Source: Arachidicoccus rhizosphaerae
GTDB lineage: Bacteria > Bacteroidota > Bacteroidia > Chitinophagales > Chitinophagaceae
Reading direction: 5' to 3'
Assembly (NCBI RefSeq): GCF_900107765.1
Contig: NZ_FNQY01000001.1
Coordinates: forward strand, 62,001 to 126,000
DNA: 64,000 nucleotides
Part shown: positions 10,143-19,519 of the stretch, in pieces
Position numbering within the stretch: the first letter of the stretch is position 1
Layout of the letters: the number at the start of each line of letters is the position of its first letter
Notes under the pieces: generated by a model
What the model saw: the letters and a program-made list of their open reading frames with translations, nothing else
What the model was told of the DNA's origin: nothing
Databases searched by the model: none
Position numbers and translations under genes: made by a program

Positions 10143-13100
10143 ATGCCGAATTCAAAATTCCATTTTAATAAGGTAAGCAGGCAGGGAAAAAAGTCCGGTG
10201 CCTGCCGCCTCGGCCTAAGTAGACTACTGCTGGCGCTGCTGCTGTTTGCCATCAGCGCACTGCCTGCGGCCGCCCAAAAAGCCATACACGGCAAGGTTAT
10301 TTCCAAAACAAACGGTGAACCACTCAGCGGCGTATCCGTTCAGATAAAAGACGAGGCCGGCAGTTTCGGCCACGGAGCCATTACCGACGAGGACGGTTTA
10401 TTTAATATTTCGGCGGCGGATGATCAAACTGTCCGCTTCACCCGCGTGGGCTATTCCGCTGTTGAAATGCAGGCAGGCTCCATCCCGGACCAAGTCGTAC
10501 TCACAGAGACCAGCCAGGACCTGGACGCTGTTGTAGTCGTTGGTTATGGTACCCAGCGAAAAAGGGATCTGACCGGCGCTACCGTTCACTTAGGAGGGGA
10601 TAACCTGGCAGAGAACAAAAGCATCAACACGCTGACCAACCTGCAGGGTAAGGCACCGGGGGTACAGGTAACCTCTACTTCCGGTCAGCCGGGCGACGGT
10701 GTAAAAATCCGTATCCGCGGTATCGGCACCAACGGTAATACCAATCCGCTTTATGTAGTGGACGGCATGCCTACAACCGATATCTCTTATCTGAACCCAT
10801 CAGACATCGCCAGCCTGGATATCTTAAAAGACGCTGCGTCTGCTGCTATCTATGGTACCAGGGCCGCCAACGGGGTGGTACTGATCACCACGGTTAAAGG
10901 CAATACAGGCGGCATTCGCACGGCCCTGCACGCCTATTACGGGCTGCAAAACCCCATTAAAGAACAGTCTTTACTCAGTGCCAAGCAGTATGCCATCATC
11001 ATGAATGAGGCAGCCGTGAACTCGGGAAAATCACCTTACTATTATTACAGCCAGCAAGAGATTGACTCCATGGGAGCAGGCACCGACTGGCAAAAGGCGG
11101 CAACCAATTCAGATGCACCCATTCAGAACTATGATCTAAGCTTCTCCGGGGGTAATGGCATTTCTAACTATGCCAGCTCTGTCTCCTACCAGAAGCAAGA
11201 AGGCATTATCAGCCTCGGCAAATCCTATTACGAACGCTTTGGCTTTAGAATCAACTCAGATCACAAAGTCTATAAAGACATCTTAAAATTCGGGGAGAAC
11301 CTCTCCTTTACCCATTCCAATCAAAGCGGTATCGGTACAGGTAACATTTACGGCAACTCCATCAGAGGACTGCTAAATACCAGCCCCACCTTCCCGGTAT
11401 ATAATGCTGATGGCAGCTTCGGCACCTCCGGCATGAGCAGCGAGGAAGTAAATCCGGTTGCAGCCATTGCCACCTTAAATCAGAATAAAACCATCACTGA
11501 CCGCATTTTTGGTAATACGTATTTAGAAGCGACGATTCTTAACCATTTTAAACTTAGATCATCTTTCGGGATCGACTTATCGTTTTATTCCACCAATAGT
11601 TTTATTCCGGTATATGATTTAGCGGCTAACAGCTCTTCCACCACCTCTGAAGCGGATCAGGGCATGTACCGCAACTTCACCTGGACCTGGGATAATACCC
11701 TGACTTACGATAACCAGTTTGGCCGCCATAAATTAAATGTACTGGTTGGAACCAGTGCACAGGAGTTCTCCGGCTTTAATGTCAGCGGCAGTAAACAAAA
11801 CCTGTCTATTGAAGACTTTGACCACGCCATCATCAATAACGGCATGGACGGCACCCAGAAAGCCTACGGTACGAGAAGTGAGGACGCCATGAACTCCTAT
11901 ATGGCCCGTGTGAACTATAGCTTTGCAGATAAATACCTGCTTTCCGCCATTATCAGAAGAGACGGCTCTACCAAATTCGGTTCTAACCACCGCTGGGGTA
12001 ATTTCCCTTCCTTCTCCGCGGGCTGGATCCTGAGCAATGAGGACTTCTTAAAAAACGCCAACTGGCTGAACTTCTTGAAACTCCGTGCCGGCTGGGGACA
12101 AAACGGTAACGACCAGATCCGGTCTTTTGCTTACCTGGCTACCGTATCCTCTTCGCAGATGGGCTATTATTTTGGCGGCGAGGATGCCACCTCCATCAGC
12201 GTAGGTGCTGCTCCAACCAATGTGGCCAACCCGGACTTAAAATGGGAAGCTTCCGAGCAGGAAGATATAGGCTTGGATGCCACCTTGTTTAATCATTTTA
12301 ACCTGACCTTTGACTGGTATCAGAAAACCAGTAAAGACTGGCTGGTTCAACCCCCTATTCCTGCGTTGGTCGGGACCGGTGCGCCCTATATCAATGGCGG
12401 AGATATCCAGAACAGAGGTATAGAAATCGCGCTGAACTATAACGCCCAGCTGGGAGATGTTAACCTTTCCGTCGGCGGTAATATAGCCTTTAACCACAAT
12501 GAAGCCAGAAGCGTTCCTAACAACGATGGCATTATCCATGGAGCCACTAACTTACTGTCTTCCAGTACTGAGGAATTCTACCGGATTCAAAACGGCTTCC
12601 CAGTGGGTTATTTCTGGGGATATAAAACAGCAGGTGTCTTCCAGACCCAGGCTGAAGTAAATGCTTATACTGGTGCAAATGGCCTGATTCAGCCAAATGC
12701 GGTAGCAGGAGACGTCAGATTTGTTGATCTGAACGCAGACGGGTCCATTACCACCGCAGATAAAACCATGATTGGCGATCCTAATCCCAACTTCACCTAT
12801 GGAGGTTCCGTCTCTGCCAGTTACAAGGGCTTTGATCTGAACCTGAATATTTCTGGCGTCAGTGGTAACCAGATTGTGGATGGCACCAGAGCCAATGATC
12901 GTTCCTATAACAACTACAGCACTTCCATTTTAGACCGTTGGCACGGAGAAGGCACTTCCAACAGCACACCCAGAGTCACCTTAGGAGATGAGGCCAATAA
13001 GAACTACAAAAACTTTTCTGACCTCTATGTTCAAAACGGTGATTTTATGCGCTTAAAAAGCCTTTCCGTAGGTTATGACTTCAAAAAAGGCCTGCTTCCT

Positions 13101-13295
13101 AATCTGCCTTTTGATCAGTTCAGATTTTATGTATCGGCTACGAATCTGTTTACCATTACCAAATACACCGGTATAGATCCGGAAGTCGGCTATGGTAACA
13201 CCGAATCTGATGGCAATAACTGGTCTTCTGGTATTGATTTAGGTTACTACCCTCAGCCCAGAACCGTTTTATTCGGCCTTGATGTTCGTTTTTAA
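10143..13295 (+). CDS. SusC/RagA-type TonB-dependent outer membrane transporter
   Basis: This 1050-residue outer-membrane barrel imports oligosaccharides with its SusD lid. The signal peptide ends near PAAAQ (residue 45). A carboxypeptidase-regulatory-like domain follows (GKVISKTNGEPLSGVSVQIK, to about 125), then the SusC signature VVVVGYGTQRKRDLTGA at 130-146 and the plug with KIRIRGIGTNGNTNPLYVVDG. The C-terminus ends in the aromatic LFGLDVRF typical of Omp85-assembled barrels. SusD starts 29 bases downstream. TonB/ExbBD energy coupling is supplied from elsewhere in the genome. Confidence 0.97.
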   Translation: MPNSKFHFNKVSRQGKKSGACRLGLSRLLLALLLFAISALPAAAQKAIHGKVISKTNGEPLSGVSVQIKDEAGSFGHGAITDEDGLFNISAADDQTVRFTRVGYSAVEMQAGSIPDQVVLTETSQDLDAVVVVGYGTQRKRDLTGATVHLGGDNLAENKSINTLTNLQGKAPGVQVTSTSGQPGDGVKIRIRGIGTNGNTNPLYVVDGMPTTDISYLNPSDIASLDILKDAASAAIYGTRAANGVVLITTVKGNTGGIRTALHAYYGLQNPIKEQSLLSAKQYAIIMNEAAVNSGKSPYYYYSQQEIDSMGAGTDWQKAATNSDAPIQNYDLSFSGGNGISNYASSVSYQKQEGIISLGKSYYERFGFRINSDHKVYKDILKFGENLSFTHSNQSGIGTGNIYGNSIRGLLNTSPTFPVYNADGSFGTSGMSSEEVNPVAAIATLNQNKTITDRIFGNTYLEATILNHFKLRSSFGIDLSFYSTNSFIPVYDLAANSSSTTSEADQGMYRNFTWTWDNTLTYDNQFGRHKLNVLVGTSAQEFSGFNVSGSKQNLSIEDFDHAIINNGMDGTQKAYGTRSEDAMNSYMARVNYSFADKYLLSAIIRRDGSTKFGSNHRWGNFPSFSAGWILSNEDFLKNANWLNFLKLRAGWGQNGNDQIRSFAYLATVSSSQMGYYFGGEDATSISVGAAPTNVANPDLKWEASEQEDIGLDATLFNHFNLTFDWYQKTSKDWLVQPPIPALVGTGAPYINGGDIQNRGIEIALNYNAQLGDVNLSVGGNIAFNHNEARSVPNNDGIIHGATNLLSSSTEEFYRIQNGFPVGYFWGYKTAGVFQTQAEVNAYTGANGLIQPNAVAGDVRFVDLNADGSITTADKTMIGDPNPNFTYGGSVSASYKGFDLNLNISGVSGNQIVDGTRANDRSYNNYSTSILDRWHGEGTSNSTPRVTLGDEANKNYKNFSDLYVQNGDFMRLKSLSVGYDFKKGLLPNLPFDQFRFYVSATNLFTITKYTGIDPEVGYGNTESDGNNWSSGIDLGYYPQPRTVLFGLDVRF

Positions 13296-13324
13296 TCCTA
13301 ACCTCACACAGAAAAAAAGACAAA

Positions 13325-14905
13325 ATGAAAAAGATATATATCATTATAGCGCTCGCCATGGCTTTGACAGGGTTCTCCTGCTCCAAAAGCTTCCTGGATA
13401 GAACGCCAATTGATCAAAAAGTTGAATCTGATTTTTATAAAACTCCAGATGATGCCTTCGAGGCGCTGGTATCCGCCTACTCTGTACTGGATATCAGTGG
13501 TAACGGTAATATCATGCTGAGTGCCGAACTGGCCTCGGACGATTGTTTTGGCGGTGGTGGTACGGCCGATGACGGTGTTATTCAATGGGATAAATTTAAA
13601 TCCTATAATGACCATAACGCAGATGCCTGGACCAAATATTACCAGGGCATTTACCGCACGAATCAATTCCTTAAAAAGGTAGACGGCGTAGATTTTAGTG
13701 CTGACCCGGATCTAAAACAGCAGTATATCGGGGAAGCTAAATTCCTGAGGGCTTATTTTTATTTTGATCTCGTACGCATGTTTGGCCATGTTCCGTTAAT
13801 TACCGCTCCGATTGAGGGAGATAATTACAGTATTCCCCAGGCAGATCCAGATAGTGTTTACGCACTGATCAGTTCAGATTTGCAGGAAGCCATCACGGAC
13901 TTATCTGCCACTGCTGTCCCCTACAACCAGATAGCCGCCTCTGATTATGGCCGCGCCACTAAATGGGCGGCAGAATCATTAATGGGCAGAGTTTTCTTAT
14001 ACTACACCGGGTACTACAGTAAATCCGCCCTGCCAGACGGTTACACCAAAGACCAGGCGACCAAAGCCATTGATGATGTAATCACTAACAGCGGTTATGG
14101 CCTGGTGGAGCATTATAAAGATCTGTGGCATGCAGCATCTCTCTCTGATTTTGCGGGACAAAACAATAAAGAAGCTGTCTTTGCCATTCAGTATACGAGT
14201 GCCGGTCATGGCGACTGGAATCTGCAAAACGGGAACCGCTTCCAGGTAATGGTTGGTATCCGCAACCAGGTTTTGGATCCTTATTATAAAGGCTGGGGCT
14301 TTGGGCCGGTTAATCCCAAACTATGGAATGATTATAAAGACGGGGATACCCGCAAAACAGCTTCCATCATTTCTATTGATGGGGAAGGCTACACTGGCAC
14401 CTATGCGGTAGGCGACCAGGCACAGTATACCGGTTATTTCTGGAAAAAATACACACCGGTTGGTGGTGCAGACAGACCGGATGCCAATGGGGGTGATTTT
14501 CAAATTGACAACTATGACAACTATGTGGTTATCCGTTTTGCTGACATACTGTTAATGGGGGCAGAATTAAACCTGAACAACAATCTGTCTAAAGCGCAAG
14601 GGTATATCAATCAAGTAAGAGACCGCGCCTTTGAAGATGCCAGTCACAGGGTAACGCTGGTCTCTGGTGCGCAAGGCATCAAAACCATTATGGAAGAACG
14701 CCGGCTGGAACTGGCACTGGAAGGACAGCGCTACTGGGATCTGCTCCGCCAGGGTCTGGACGTAGCCAAAGCAGCTATTGATAACAGCTCCACCGATCCG
14801 GATTTTCAGATCACTTTCCCCACAGACACCAAGGGCTTATTTGAGATCCCACAGACTCAGATCGGCCTGTCCAACGGCACCCTTATTCAAAATGCAGGTT
14901 ATTAA
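13325..14905 (+). CDS. SusD/RagB-type surface glycan-binding lipoprotein
   Basis: This 526-residue SusD-family lipoprotein forms the lid of the adjacent SusC channel. The signal peptide has a lipobox with Cys19 (TGFSC), followed by the typical KSFLDRTPIDQ start of mature SusD proteins. The helical TPR region includes IGEAKFLRAYFYFDLVRMFG, and the C-terminal signature EERRLELALEGQRYWDLLRQG is clear. The length is usual for the family. It is tightly coupled to SusC and is followed 18 bases later by the glycan-binding lipoprotein gene. Confidence 0.96.
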   Translation: MKKIYIIIALAMALTGFSCSKSFLDRTPIDQKVESDFYKTPDDAFEALVSAYSVLDISGNGNIMLSAELASDDCFGGGGTADDGVIQWDKFKSYNDHNADAWTKYYQGIYRTNQFLKKVDGVDFSADPDLKQQYIGEAKFLRAYFYFDLVRMFGHVPLITAPIEGDNYSIPQADPDSVYALISSDLQEAITDLSATAVPYNQIAASDYGRATKWAAESLMGRVFLYYTGYYSKSALPDGYTKDQATKAIDDVITNSGYGLVEHYKDLWHAASLSDFAGQNNKEAVFAIQYTSAGHGDWNLQNGNRFQVMVGIRNQVLDPYYKGWGFGPVNPKLWNDYKDGDTRKTASIISIDGEGYTGTYAVGDQAQYTGYFWKKYTPVGGADRPDANGGDFQIDNYDNYVVIRFADILLMGAELNLNNNLSKAQGYINQVRDRAFEDASHRVTLVSGAQGIKTIMEERRLELALEGQRYWDLLRQGLDVAKAAIDNSSTDPDFQITFPTDTKGLFEIPQTQIGLSNGTLIQNAGY

Positions 14906-14923
14906 TCTTCCAACACTAAAACA

Positions 14924-15817
14924 ATGATGATGAATCCACATATTAATAACAATAATAAAGGCGGCTTTAAAAATACCCGGCAAAGAGCTGCCCGGCTTTT
15001 GGGCGGTCTGACAGTAACCGCTGCACTGATGACGCTTTCCGGGCTTTTTAGCTGTAGTCCTTCCACTAAAAGCATCTCCCTGCCTGCTGCCATGAGCAGC
15101 AGTGCCCTTAGCTATAAGGTCAGCCAAAATCCTGATAAGGACAATGAAGTCTATCTGGAAAGTACGACCATAGGCGCTATTCCATTTTGGGATTTTGGAA
15201 GTGGTACGTCCACCAACCAGTATGACACCATTATTTTCCCCTTCTCAGGAGATTACACCATCCATTATAGTGTAAGCTCAGCAGGCGGATTTGTTCCGGG
15301 TGATTCTACCGTCATCCATGTATCCAATACCGACCTAAGTTACCTGACAGATCCCAGCTGGAGTTATATCGCCGGAGAAACCGGCAAGACCTGGGTACTG
15401 GACATGTCAAAACCAATAGGATGGTACGGAGCTGATTATCCTAAACACAATGGCAGTGCAGATGACTGGTCCTGGCATCCGGATTATGCAGGCAATGAAT
15501 GGGTCATGACAAACAGAGATTATGGCAGCATGCATTTTGACCTGGATAATGGAAAGAATTACTCTGTTACCTCCATTGCTGAAACTGGAACTACTACCAC
15601 CAAAACAGGGGCATTTGATATCAATACATCCACGGGTATGATTAAACTCATAGGGGCAGAACTTCTTTATGGCGGGGACTACCACAGTCAGGTATCCAAC
15701 TGGCAGAACATTTGTATTCTGGACATGAGCGAAACTTCAATTACCCTTGGTGTCTGGAGGGATCAATCTTCAGAGGGAACCTGTTGGATCGGATTTACCT
15801 ATAAATTACAGCAATAA
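14924..15817 (+). CDS. Surface glycan-binding lipoprotein with PKD-like domain (SusE/F position)
   Basis: This 297-residue predicted lipoprotein has a basic n-region (to about residue 25), a hydrophobic stretch and a lipobox at Cys44 (SGLFSCSP). Residues 75-135 look like a PKD/Ig-like strand pattern (FPFSGDYTIHYSVSSAGG). The C-terminal half is Trp/Tyr-rich (SADDWSWHPDYAGNEW), as in carbohydrate-binding modules. No catalytic motif is visible. Three consecutive ATG codons leave the exact start open. It directly follows SusD, the usual position of accessory surface glycan-binding proteins, so I infer capture of the PUL substrate at the cell surface. Ligand specificity cannot be read from the sequence. 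Confidence 0.8.
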   Translation: MMMNPHINNNNKGGFKNTRQRAARLLGGLTVTAALMTLSGLFSCSPSTKSISLPAAMSSSALSYKVSQNPDKDNEVYLESTTIGAIPFWDFGSGTSTNQYDTIIFPFSGDYTIHYSVSSAGGFVPGDSTVIHVSNTDLSYLTDPSWSYIAGETGKTWVLDMSKPIGWYGADYPKHNGSADDWSWHPDYAGNEWVMTNRDYGSMHFDLDNGKNYSVTSIAETGTTTTKTGAFDINTSTGMIKLIGAELLYGGDYHSQVSNWQNICILDMSETSITLGVWRDQSSEGTCWIGFTYKLQQ

Positions 15818-15854
15818 AATAATAGCAAGATTTTATAGACCAACCATGAATGCA

Positions 15855-15893
15855 GGGCCGCCTCAATTAATATTGATGGCGGCCCAATTTTTT
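15855..15893 (+). terminator. Strong intrinsic terminator closing the PUL
   Basis: GGGCCGCC-TCAAT (15855-15867) pairs with ATTGA-T-GGCGGCCC (15872-15885) with a single bulged T and a TAAT loop, followed by AATTTTTT. It lies 38 bases after the last PUL gene and marks the boundary to the AT-rich island. Confidence 0.9.
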
Positions 15894-15940
15894 GGAATTA
15901 ATAAACTCTATCGATAAAAAAGACCAGCATCCTATTTCCC

Positions 15941-16281
15941 GAACATAGGTTAGGATTTGTTGTGGATGTTGCTAATGACCAGAACAGCACGCTCTAGGGT
16001 TTTACATATCCCACTCAAACCAAAAATAGTTCTACCGTCGATTACAAATATGACGGCAATAGTAATATGACAGGTGAACAGAACAAAAATATATCTGTAA
16101 TTACCTATAATATCCTAAATTTACCCTATCAAATTTGAGTAACTGGCAAGGGGACAATATGGTATTACTATGATGCTACCGGTAATAAATTACAAAAATG
16201 CACCATTGACAATAACATTTAGTCTGACAGTTCCCAAAATCACCATTTATATCGATGGTGCAAATACTGCAACAAATAATT
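15941..16281 (+). pseudogene. Decayed RHS/YD-repeat core fragment (polymorphic toxin remnant)
   Basis: One reading frame translates, through several stop codons, into text typical of Bacteroidota RHS proteins: VDVANDQNSTL, then VDYKYDGNSNMTGEQNKNIS, VITYNILNLPYQI, VTGKGTIWYYYDATGNKLQK and ITIYIDGANT. In-frame stops lie after NSTL, after LPYQI (TGA), after IDNNI (TAG at 16220) and at the end. The frame is shared from about 15941 to 16281, so decay was mainly by point mutation. No start or intact N-terminal part remains between it and the PUL terminator. Full-length RHS proteins are very large, so only a piece of the core survives. What follows are small low-G+C genes of the kind found behind RHS toxins. 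Confidence 0.75.
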
Positions 16282-16363
16282 AAACCCCTCCGTGAATTGG
16301 AATCAACCTCAATTACCTACTTAATTTTATCTGGACAACACTTGTAAACAATAATAACTTCTT

Positions 16364-16843
16364 ATGATTAAAATGCTTTTGATATTGGGACTTCTGAATT
16401 TATTTATAGGGTGTAAACCACAATCAAAAGATGAGAAAATATTAGCGACTTCCTCCAAAATTGTCGAATCAATAAGGAATGAAAATGTGGAGGAATTCAT
16501 TTCATTTATTGCTTTCAAAGATTTGAGTGATATAAGTAAAGACAAGGAGCTTGTTACTGCGGATATAAAGAACTACAACAGTCTCTTTAAATCGTATATC
16601 GGGAAAAACAAACCAATAATCGAGGTCACTGATTTATATAATTATTTAGGCCAACAATGTGTAAGAGTTGAAATTTATAACAATAAAATCGATAGTTCTG
16701 TTTCAGAACTGCATCTAGATTTATTATTTGGGCCAGAATCATATTTTGGGTTAGAGAAGATATCCGGATATGCATTAATAAAAAACAATTCTGATAGTTC
16801 GGATTTTAAGTCATATTCATATTGGCAAGGAAGAGGGCAGTAA
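16364..16843 (+). CDS. Small lipoprotein, unknown function (AT-rich island)
   Basis: This 159-residue protein has a signal peptide and lipobox at Cys17 (NLFIGCKPQ). I recognise no family. The mature part is charged, with mixed predicted helix and strand and a KNNSDSSDFKSYSYW tail. Codon use is strongly A/T-ending, unlike the neighbouring PUL genes. It starts about 80 bases after the RHS remnant. By position it could be an orphan immunity-type or cargo lipoprotein, but this is inference only. Confidence 0.6.
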   Translation: MIKMLLILGLLNLFIGCKPQSKDEKILATSSKIVESIRNENVEEFISFIAFKDLSDISKDKELVTADIKNYNSLFKSYIGKNKPIIEVTDLYNYLGQQCVRVEIYNNKIDSSVSELHLDLLFGPESYFGLEKISGYALIKNNSDSSDFKSYSYWQGRGQ

Positions 16844-16861
16844 TCTTATAACCATGTTTAA

Positions 16862-17023
16862 ATGATTGACCCGAATACTGTTAAAATTTTAGATTCTGAT
16901 AATACAGATACAGGTCATAAAACAGGAAATGAATCGAGAACAAGAAAAAAAACACATCGACAAAAAGGTAGTCTCGAAAACAAGTTATTGAAGAAGAAAA
17001 TAATCCTGATTTATAGCAACTAG
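16862..17023 (+). pseudogene. Short basic reading frame, possible toxin-linker remnant
   Basis: A 53-codon open frame starts with ATG (MIDPNTVKILDSDNTDTGHK) and continues as a Lys/Arg-rich stretch (TGNESRTRKKTHRQKGS) to a TAG at 17021. It is too short for a confident gene. The composition resembles a basic linker or the start of a toxin C-terminus, and it sits between two small island genes. It could equally be chance in AT-rich DNA. Confidence 0.25.
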
Positions 17024-17032
17024 AAGATAAAC

Positions 17033-17542
17033 ATGAAAATAGAAGTCATAAACATGAAGACAAATCAAACAAATGACTTATCGGAAAAAATAATAGATGC
17101 CATTTATGGAAATAATTTAATGGAAATTGAACAATGGCAAGATATTCAAACTATCAATGACCTGGATAGAGAAAATAGAAGTGCTATTTTTTATGCAGTA
17201 TTAAGTAAATCAATGAAAGTGGTGCGACAGTTGCTTAAAAGTAACCCTTGTCTTAATTTAAATGATAAAAAAGAATGGGCTCCTTTACATTATGCAGCTC
17301 AAAATTATTTAACTGATATCGCAAAGCTCTTAATAGATAAAGGGGCAGATATCGAAATAAAAGATGACTATGGGAATACCCCGCTCTGGAAGGCAACTTT
17401 TGCATCTCAAGGAAAAGGGGAAATGATTAAATTTTTGCTTTCAAAAGGCGCAGACCCGAACAATTTTAATGACTCCGATATTAGCCCTTTGGAATTAGCA
17501 AATACTATTGCAAATTATAATGTTAAACAATTTTTCTGTTGA
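17033..17542 (+). CDS. Ankyrin-repeat protein
   Basis: This 169-residue cytoplasmic protein has about three ankyrin repeats: FYAVLSKSMKVVRQLLKSNP, APLHYAAQNYLTDIAKLLID and TPLWKATFASQGKGEMIKFL, with the family motif KGADIEIKDDYGNTPLW. The first ATG at 17033 or a second in-frame ATG at 17054 (MKTNQTNDLSEK) could be the start. There is no signal peptide. Base composition is very AT-rich; a sample 60-base line at 17041 has about 28% G+C. Ankyrin proteins are known as immunity proteins or cargo in polymorphic-toxin loci. Position next to an RHS remnant makes that role plausible but unproven. Confidence 0.75.
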   Translation: MKIEVINMKTNQTNDLSEKIIDAIYGNNLMEIEQWQDIQTINDLDRENRSAIFYAVLSKSMKVVRQLLKSNPCLNLNDKKEWAPLHYAAQNYLTDIAKLLIDKGADIEIKDDYGNTPLWKATFASQGKGEMIKFLLSKGADPNNFNDSDISPLELANTIANYNVKQFFC

Positions 17543-17545
17543 TAA

Positions 17546-17722
17546 AAATTATTTTATGCCACTAGACCCATTTATTATTTTTTTCTAGGATTGAATAAAT
17601 CTGAATGGCAAGCGGTAAATTATGAAAATATAATTCAAGGACAAACCGGAATACTTTTTCTTCTTCAATATGGATTACAAAATAATGGCACGATCTATAC
17701 AGGAACAGGTCTTTCTTTATAA
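17546..17722 (+). pseudogene. Truncated reading frame without a start (gene 3' fragment)
   Basis: An open frame of about 58 codons with no ATG ends at TAA 17720-17722. It reads KLFYATRPIYYFFLGLNKSE at the start and NNGTIYTGTGLSL at the end. It looks like the C-terminal end of a lost protein rather than intergenic DNA, but I do not recognise the family. It lies between the ankyrin gene and the secreted hypothetical gene at 17767. Confidence 0.35.
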
Positions 17723-17766
17723 CGCCTGCGATTGTTCCAATTAATTATCAAATACAATAATAACCG

Positions 17767-18252
17767 ATGAAAAAAACAATAATAATAATTCTTGTACTGG
17801 CTGGAGTAGCTATGAATTTATATGCTCAGAAAGAGGCTGTTTTTTGTCAAGGCAAAGATTACAGAGGTTATATATTCGATACAAGTTATTTGATTCTTAA
17901 ATCAATAAACGGACAACAAAGTAGAGCTACTATCTCTTGTGATGAAATAAAAATCGCAGAGAATATATTGAAAAACAAATTGGCAACTTTGAACGCCAAT
18001 AGAATCAATCAACCCAAAGGCTGTCCCAATATTTGTAAAAAACTATACAAATACTATCGACAATATTTTGGGTTTATAAATTCTAAAGGCGAAAAAGTAA
18101 TCTGGATAAATATGTTTTGGAATAAAGAGCTTAACGATGAATCAAAACATGAGTTGATAAGTGTAAATGACGGTTGTAGTTATTATTGGAATATAGAGGT
18201 AAATATAACAGCACAATCTTTAAGTAGTTTGCGGATTAACGGAGAGAGTTGA
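17767..18252 (+). CDS. Small secreted protein, unknown function
   Basis: This 161-residue protein has a clear signal peptide (MKKTIIIILVLAGVAMNLYA, cleavage before QKEA). The mature part contains four Cys in FCQGKD, SCDEI, GCPNIC and a late DGCSYYW, suggesting disulfides. A KLYKYYRQYFGFINSKGEKV stretch is followed by a strand-rich region. No family is recognised. It is AT-rich like its neighbours and preceded by a plausible short leader. Small Cys-containing secreted proteins are common behind RHS genes, so an immunity or cargo role is possible but speculative. Confidence 0.6.
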   Translation: MKKTIIIILVLAGVAMNLYAQKEAVFCQGKDYRGYIFDTSYLILKSINGQQSRATISCDEIKIAENILKNKLATLNANRINQPKGCPNICKKLYKYYRQYFGFINSKGEKVIWINMFWNKELNDESKHELISVNDGCSYYWNIEVNITAQSLSSLRINGES

Positions 18253-18291
18253 TACCGCCCAGTGCAACCGCTCTAAACTTTCCATCAAATT

Positions 18292-18705
18292 ATGTTCGGG
18301 TATCCGCAAAGAGAGTATCTTTCTTCCATCGAAAATGAAGTATTTTTACGATTCGAAGGTAGCGTTGCAGGAATTGCTTTAAAAAAAGAAGCAAAAATTA
18401 TCGAGCATTGTAATTGTAAAGACACAATAGCCTCATGCTTATTAAAAGGAATTGAAAGTAGTTCAAGAACAGTAATAACTCATATTTTACTTACTAAGTT
18501 ATTTGAGCCTTCAAATGCACAATTAGAATATAACTATTCAAAGGACTCTAAGGTTACGGGAGTTACTTTTGTTTTTAATAGGCTTAGTTGGCAATGGGAT
18601 AGCAAGGCTGGAAATACAATTAAAATTGACGATATTAATCGTATAAAAAGATATTGGACGGAAAAACTTATTTCTATAGAGTTTCTCAAATTATTAACTT
18701 CGTAA
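18292..18705 (+). CDS. Hypothetical protein, possibly 5'-truncated
   Basis: This 137-residue frame has no signal peptide and no recognised family. It begins MFGYPQREYLSSIENEVFLR and ends WTEKLISIEFLKLLTS. No purine-rich ribosome site precedes the ATG, and an in-frame TAA lies only 18 bases upstream, so this ATG is the only start available. Composition (alternating hydrophobic and charged, NRLSWQWDSKAG) is protein-like. It may be intact or the remainder of a longer gene. Confidence 0.45.
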   Translation: MFGYPQREYLSSIENEVFLRFEGSVAGIALKKEAKIIEHCNCKDTIASCLLKGIESSSRTVITHILLTKLFEPSNAQLEYNYSKDSKVTGVTFVFNRLSWQWDSKAGNTIKIDDINRIKRYWTEKLISIEFLKLLTS

Positions 18706-18808
18706 AAATTTTCCGATTTAAAGGGGGCCAAACACCGAGCTGCACAGCATTATAAATGCCACGAATGTATCTGTTAAACCCGTTGGCTACCTAAATAAAT
18801 TATGGATT

Positions 18809-19246
18809 ATGAGCAAATCATTATGGGTCATTGTTTTATTTTTTTTATTTGCTTGCACCACGAGCAGAACAACAGTAAGGATTAAATGTAATTTAAATGC
18901 AAGTTCAGTTAAAATAACAATCCCGAAATATCACAATCATCAAATATTAAAAGCCGATGCGGAAAGTGGTGTTGAATATATTTATTGGTATCGCGATTCA
19001 GCTGCTTTCTATATAAGTACATTCAAAGGAGGATCATCTTTAAATTATAATAATATTAGAAATTTGGAAGGAGCTTATTCTGAACGTTTTTTAAGAGATA
19101 GTATTAATCTTAATGGGATTGATTCAAAGGGTAAATATTGGAAGGAGTATAAGTATAATAATATATATATTGGCTATTGTAATGTAAAAGCTAAAGACCA
19201 TCTGCTGTTTGATAATAGCTTAGAGTCTCTTGTATTTAAAAAATAG
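18809..19246 (+). CDS. Small lipoprotein, unknown function
   Basis: This 145-residue predicted lipoprotein has a hydrophobic signal and lipobox at Cys16 (FFLFACTTS). The mature part is strand-rich and Tyr/Asn-rich (KYWKEYKYNNIYIGYCN). No family is recognised. The frame is open upstream to 18722 without an ATG and would read NTELHSIINATNVSVKPVGY, which hints that this gene was once preceded by, or fused to, another coding segment. It is the last credible gene of the AT-rich island. Confidence 0.55.
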   Translation: MSKSLWVIVLFFLFACTTSRTTVRIKCNLNASSVKITIPKYHNHQILKADAESGVEYIYWYRDSAAFYISTFKGGSSLNYNNIRNLEGAYSERFLRDSINLNGIDSKGKYWKEYKYNNIYIGYCNVKAKDHLLFDNSLESLVFKK

Positions 19247-19519
19247 AAGAATCACCTAATTCGACAAATCAACTGTTTCAGGACTCTCAATCACAATATT
19301 TCAAATATTTAAGGGACAATCATTTGACACTGTTTGACTTATAACGCAACTATCAATTCTCAAAACCGATATTTCTACTAAAAAGAAAACTATGTGTTTT
19401 TATTTATAGCTATCAGGGACAAGGTCACATTTGTATCTATAAGAAAAGAAACTCCAGCTGGAATTTATTCAAGGAAATCGCCACTTTTTCAACCCAAATG
19501 GGCTGGTCAGAGTAGAATT
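19247..19519. other. Gene-free AT-rich tail of the island
   Basis: No credible gene is seen here. A 29-codon stop-free stretch from 19443 (ending HFFNPNGLVRVELLYK at the TAG in the hairpin arm) might be a further fragment, but it is short enough to be chance. Confidence 0.4.
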
